Positions 62,922-64,000 of a DNA stretch of 64,000 nt are shown in pieces. The number at the start of each line of letters is the position of its first letter. The stretch's first letter is position 1. The notes beneath the pieces were generated by a model that was not told the DNA's origin, did not search any database, and worked only from the letters and a program-made list of their open reading frames with translations. Location: positions 1 through 64,000 of the forward strand of contig NZ_LEKT01000005.1 of the NCBI RefSeq assembly GCF_001045675.1, given 5' to 3'. Both the position numbers and the translations under genes were made by a program. The DNA is from Megasphaera cerevisiae DSM 20462 (GTDB lineage: Bacteria > Bacillota > Negativicutes > Veillonellales > Megasphaeraceae).

Positions 62922-64000
62922 ATGAATATATTAACAGCAACACATGTAAAGAAGTCCTATGGCCCCAGAGTCTTATTTGACGAAGTTAATTTTACCGTTG
63001 CGGAAGGGCAAAAAACAGGCCTTATCGGTCTAAATGGTGCCGGTAAAACGACACTGCTTAAAATTGTTGCCGGATTCGTTGAGACAGACAGCGGCAGCAT
63101 ATGGAAAAATCAAAAAGCGCGTATTCATTTTTTGCCGCAGGAACCGCAGTTTATTGCGGGGCATACTATATTGGAAAGCGTTCTGGATGGAGATATTCCT
63201 GTTATGCGGCTGTTGCAGCGCTATGAAGAAGCGGTACGGCGGAATGATGATCAGCTTGTACTCAAGCTGACTGGAGAAATGGAAGCACAGCATGCCTGGG
63301 AAGTGGAGCAGCATGCTAAAATCATTTTGCAGAAATTGGGAATGGAGAATTTGACGCAGCTCGTCGATACACTATCCGGAGGCCAGCGCAAACGGCTGGG
63401 ATTGGCGCGAGCTTTGATCATGCCTTGTGATCTTCTGATTTTGGATGAACCGACAAATCATTTGGATGATAAGACTATCCTGTGGTTGGAGGAATATCTC
63501 CGTGACAGCAGAGCAGCGCTGCTCCTTAGTACGCATGATCGTTATTTTCTGGACTGCGTTGTCGATTCTATGATTGAATTAGACAGAGGGCATGTATATA
63601 CGTATTCCGGAAACTATGGCCAATATTTGGAATTACGGCAGACGCGGCTTGATCAAGAGGCGGCTTCGGAGGCTAAAAGACATAATCTGATACGCCGTGA
63701 AACTGCATGGATCAAACGCGGCGCGCAGGCCCGGTCCACCAAACAAAAAGCTCGCCGTGACCGATATGAACAAATTTGTGCCATTGAATCAGGGAAACCA
63801 GTCGGAAATATTGAGATCTGGGATACGTCTGCGCGATTGGGAAAAACGATTCTGGACATAGATAATGCGGCCTTTGCGTATCTCGGGCACGGCACATTGT
63901 TCCGGCATGTTACCTATCACGTGGCGAAGCATGATCGTATTGGCATTATAGGTGAAAACGGCGTAGGAAAATCGACTTTTCTTAAAATGCTGGCAGGGCG
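62922..64000 (+). CDS. ABC-F family ATPase, cut by the window end
   Basis: The first 359 residues are visible and the gene runs off the edge. ATPase domain one: Walker A GLNGAGKTTLLKI, signature LSGGQRKRLGLARAL, Walker B LLILDEPTNHLDD, H-loop LSTHDRYFLD. Then a basic linker (RRETAWIKRGAQARSTKQKARRDRYE) and the start of domain two (GIIGENGVGKSTFLKMLAG). Soluble, with no membrane part. The linker fits Uup-like members, which act on ribosomes or on DNA/translation stress. The ribosome site before the ATG is weak (AAGAAAGAAG). Confidence 0.9.
   Translation, partial: MNILTATHVKKSYGPRVLFDEVNFTVAEGQKTGLIGLNGAGKTTLLKIVAGFVETDSGSIWKNQKARIHFLPQEPQFIAGHTILESVLDGDIPVMRLLQRYEEAVRRNDDQLVLKLTGEMEAQHAWEVEQHAKIILQKLGMENLTQLVDTLSGGQRKRLGLARALIMPCDLLILDEPTNHLDDKTILWLEEYLRDSRAALLLSTHDRYFLDCVVDSMIELDRGHVYTYSGNYGQYLELRQTRLDQEAASEAKRHNLIRRETAWIKRGAQARSTKQKARRDRYEQICAIESGKPVGNIEIWDTSARLGKTILDIDNAAFAYLGHGTLFRHVTYHVAKHDRIGIIGENGVGKSTFLKMLAG

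Noticed and set aside
1-64000. CRISPR array, prophage or integrated plasmid
   Set aside because: No regularly spaced repeats, integrase, phage structural gene or replication origin was seen anywhere; apart from one short IS relic the window is ordinary chromosome.

Overview
The window reads as chromosome of an anaerobic Negativicutes bacterium, most like Megasphaera or a close Veillonellaceae relative (inference). The evidence is a Firmicutes-type core (PolC, HrcA/CIRCE, long HPF, YerC, TrmK) combined with outer-membrane proteins (a TonB-dependent receptor/porin gene, a small beta-barrel with signal peptide, an ArnT-like glycosyltransferase) and butyrate-type enzymes (Hbd, crotonase, a two-subunit CoA-transferase).

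Layout. 1-4731: a broken TonB-dependent receptor fused to a second barrel. 4830-8392: a sensor kinase/response regulator/small EamA operon divergent from a PepSY protein, with matching OmpR-type boxes at both promoters. 8424-10025: membrane-fused spermidine synthase-like protein. 10343-20117: comEA-comEC-holA, a VanW-domain protein, an exonuclease-less polC, yerC and mscL. 20211-22620: a hypothetical gene, then an FMN riboswitch with terminator in front of an FGGY sugar kinase. 22900-24664: hbd and crt. 24780-33122: the hrcA-grpE-dnaK-dnaJ heat-shock operon under a CIRCE element, running on into prmA-rsmE-mtaB-HIT and a small membrane protein. 33400-36414: yraN-comM-dprA. 36843-38252: CoA-transferase subunits. 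38396-41531 (minus): an M20 amidohydrolase, an MFS transporter broken by a 19-bp tandem duplication, and marR behind a 53-bp perfect palindrome. 42056-47517: a membrane ferredoxin-type protein, an epimerase and ArnT-like pair, a GNAT enzyme and a small exported His/Asp-rich protein with a Pho-box-like promoter. 48099-53003 (minus): M29 aminopeptidase, MATE transporter, rpsT, fba, RluA-type synthase. 53343-61100: dnaG-rpoD, a CAT-anticodon tRNA, an outer-membrane barrel, trmK, nif3-like, thiE and hpf. 61188-64000: putP (minus) and the start of an ABC-F gene.

How the genes fit together. Several DNA-uptake genes are present (comEA, comEC, dprA, comM), although ComEC lacks the usual metallo-beta-lactamase motif. 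The two-component system appears to control its own promoter and that of the PepSY protein. A third box of the same geometry precedes the epimerase-arnT pair, suggesting a small envelope-modification regulon. Two genes, the receptor/porin and the MFS transporter, carry frame-disrupting changes. The strongest candidates for something new are the FMN-riboswitch-controlled FGGY kinase and the PolC without its proofreading domain.
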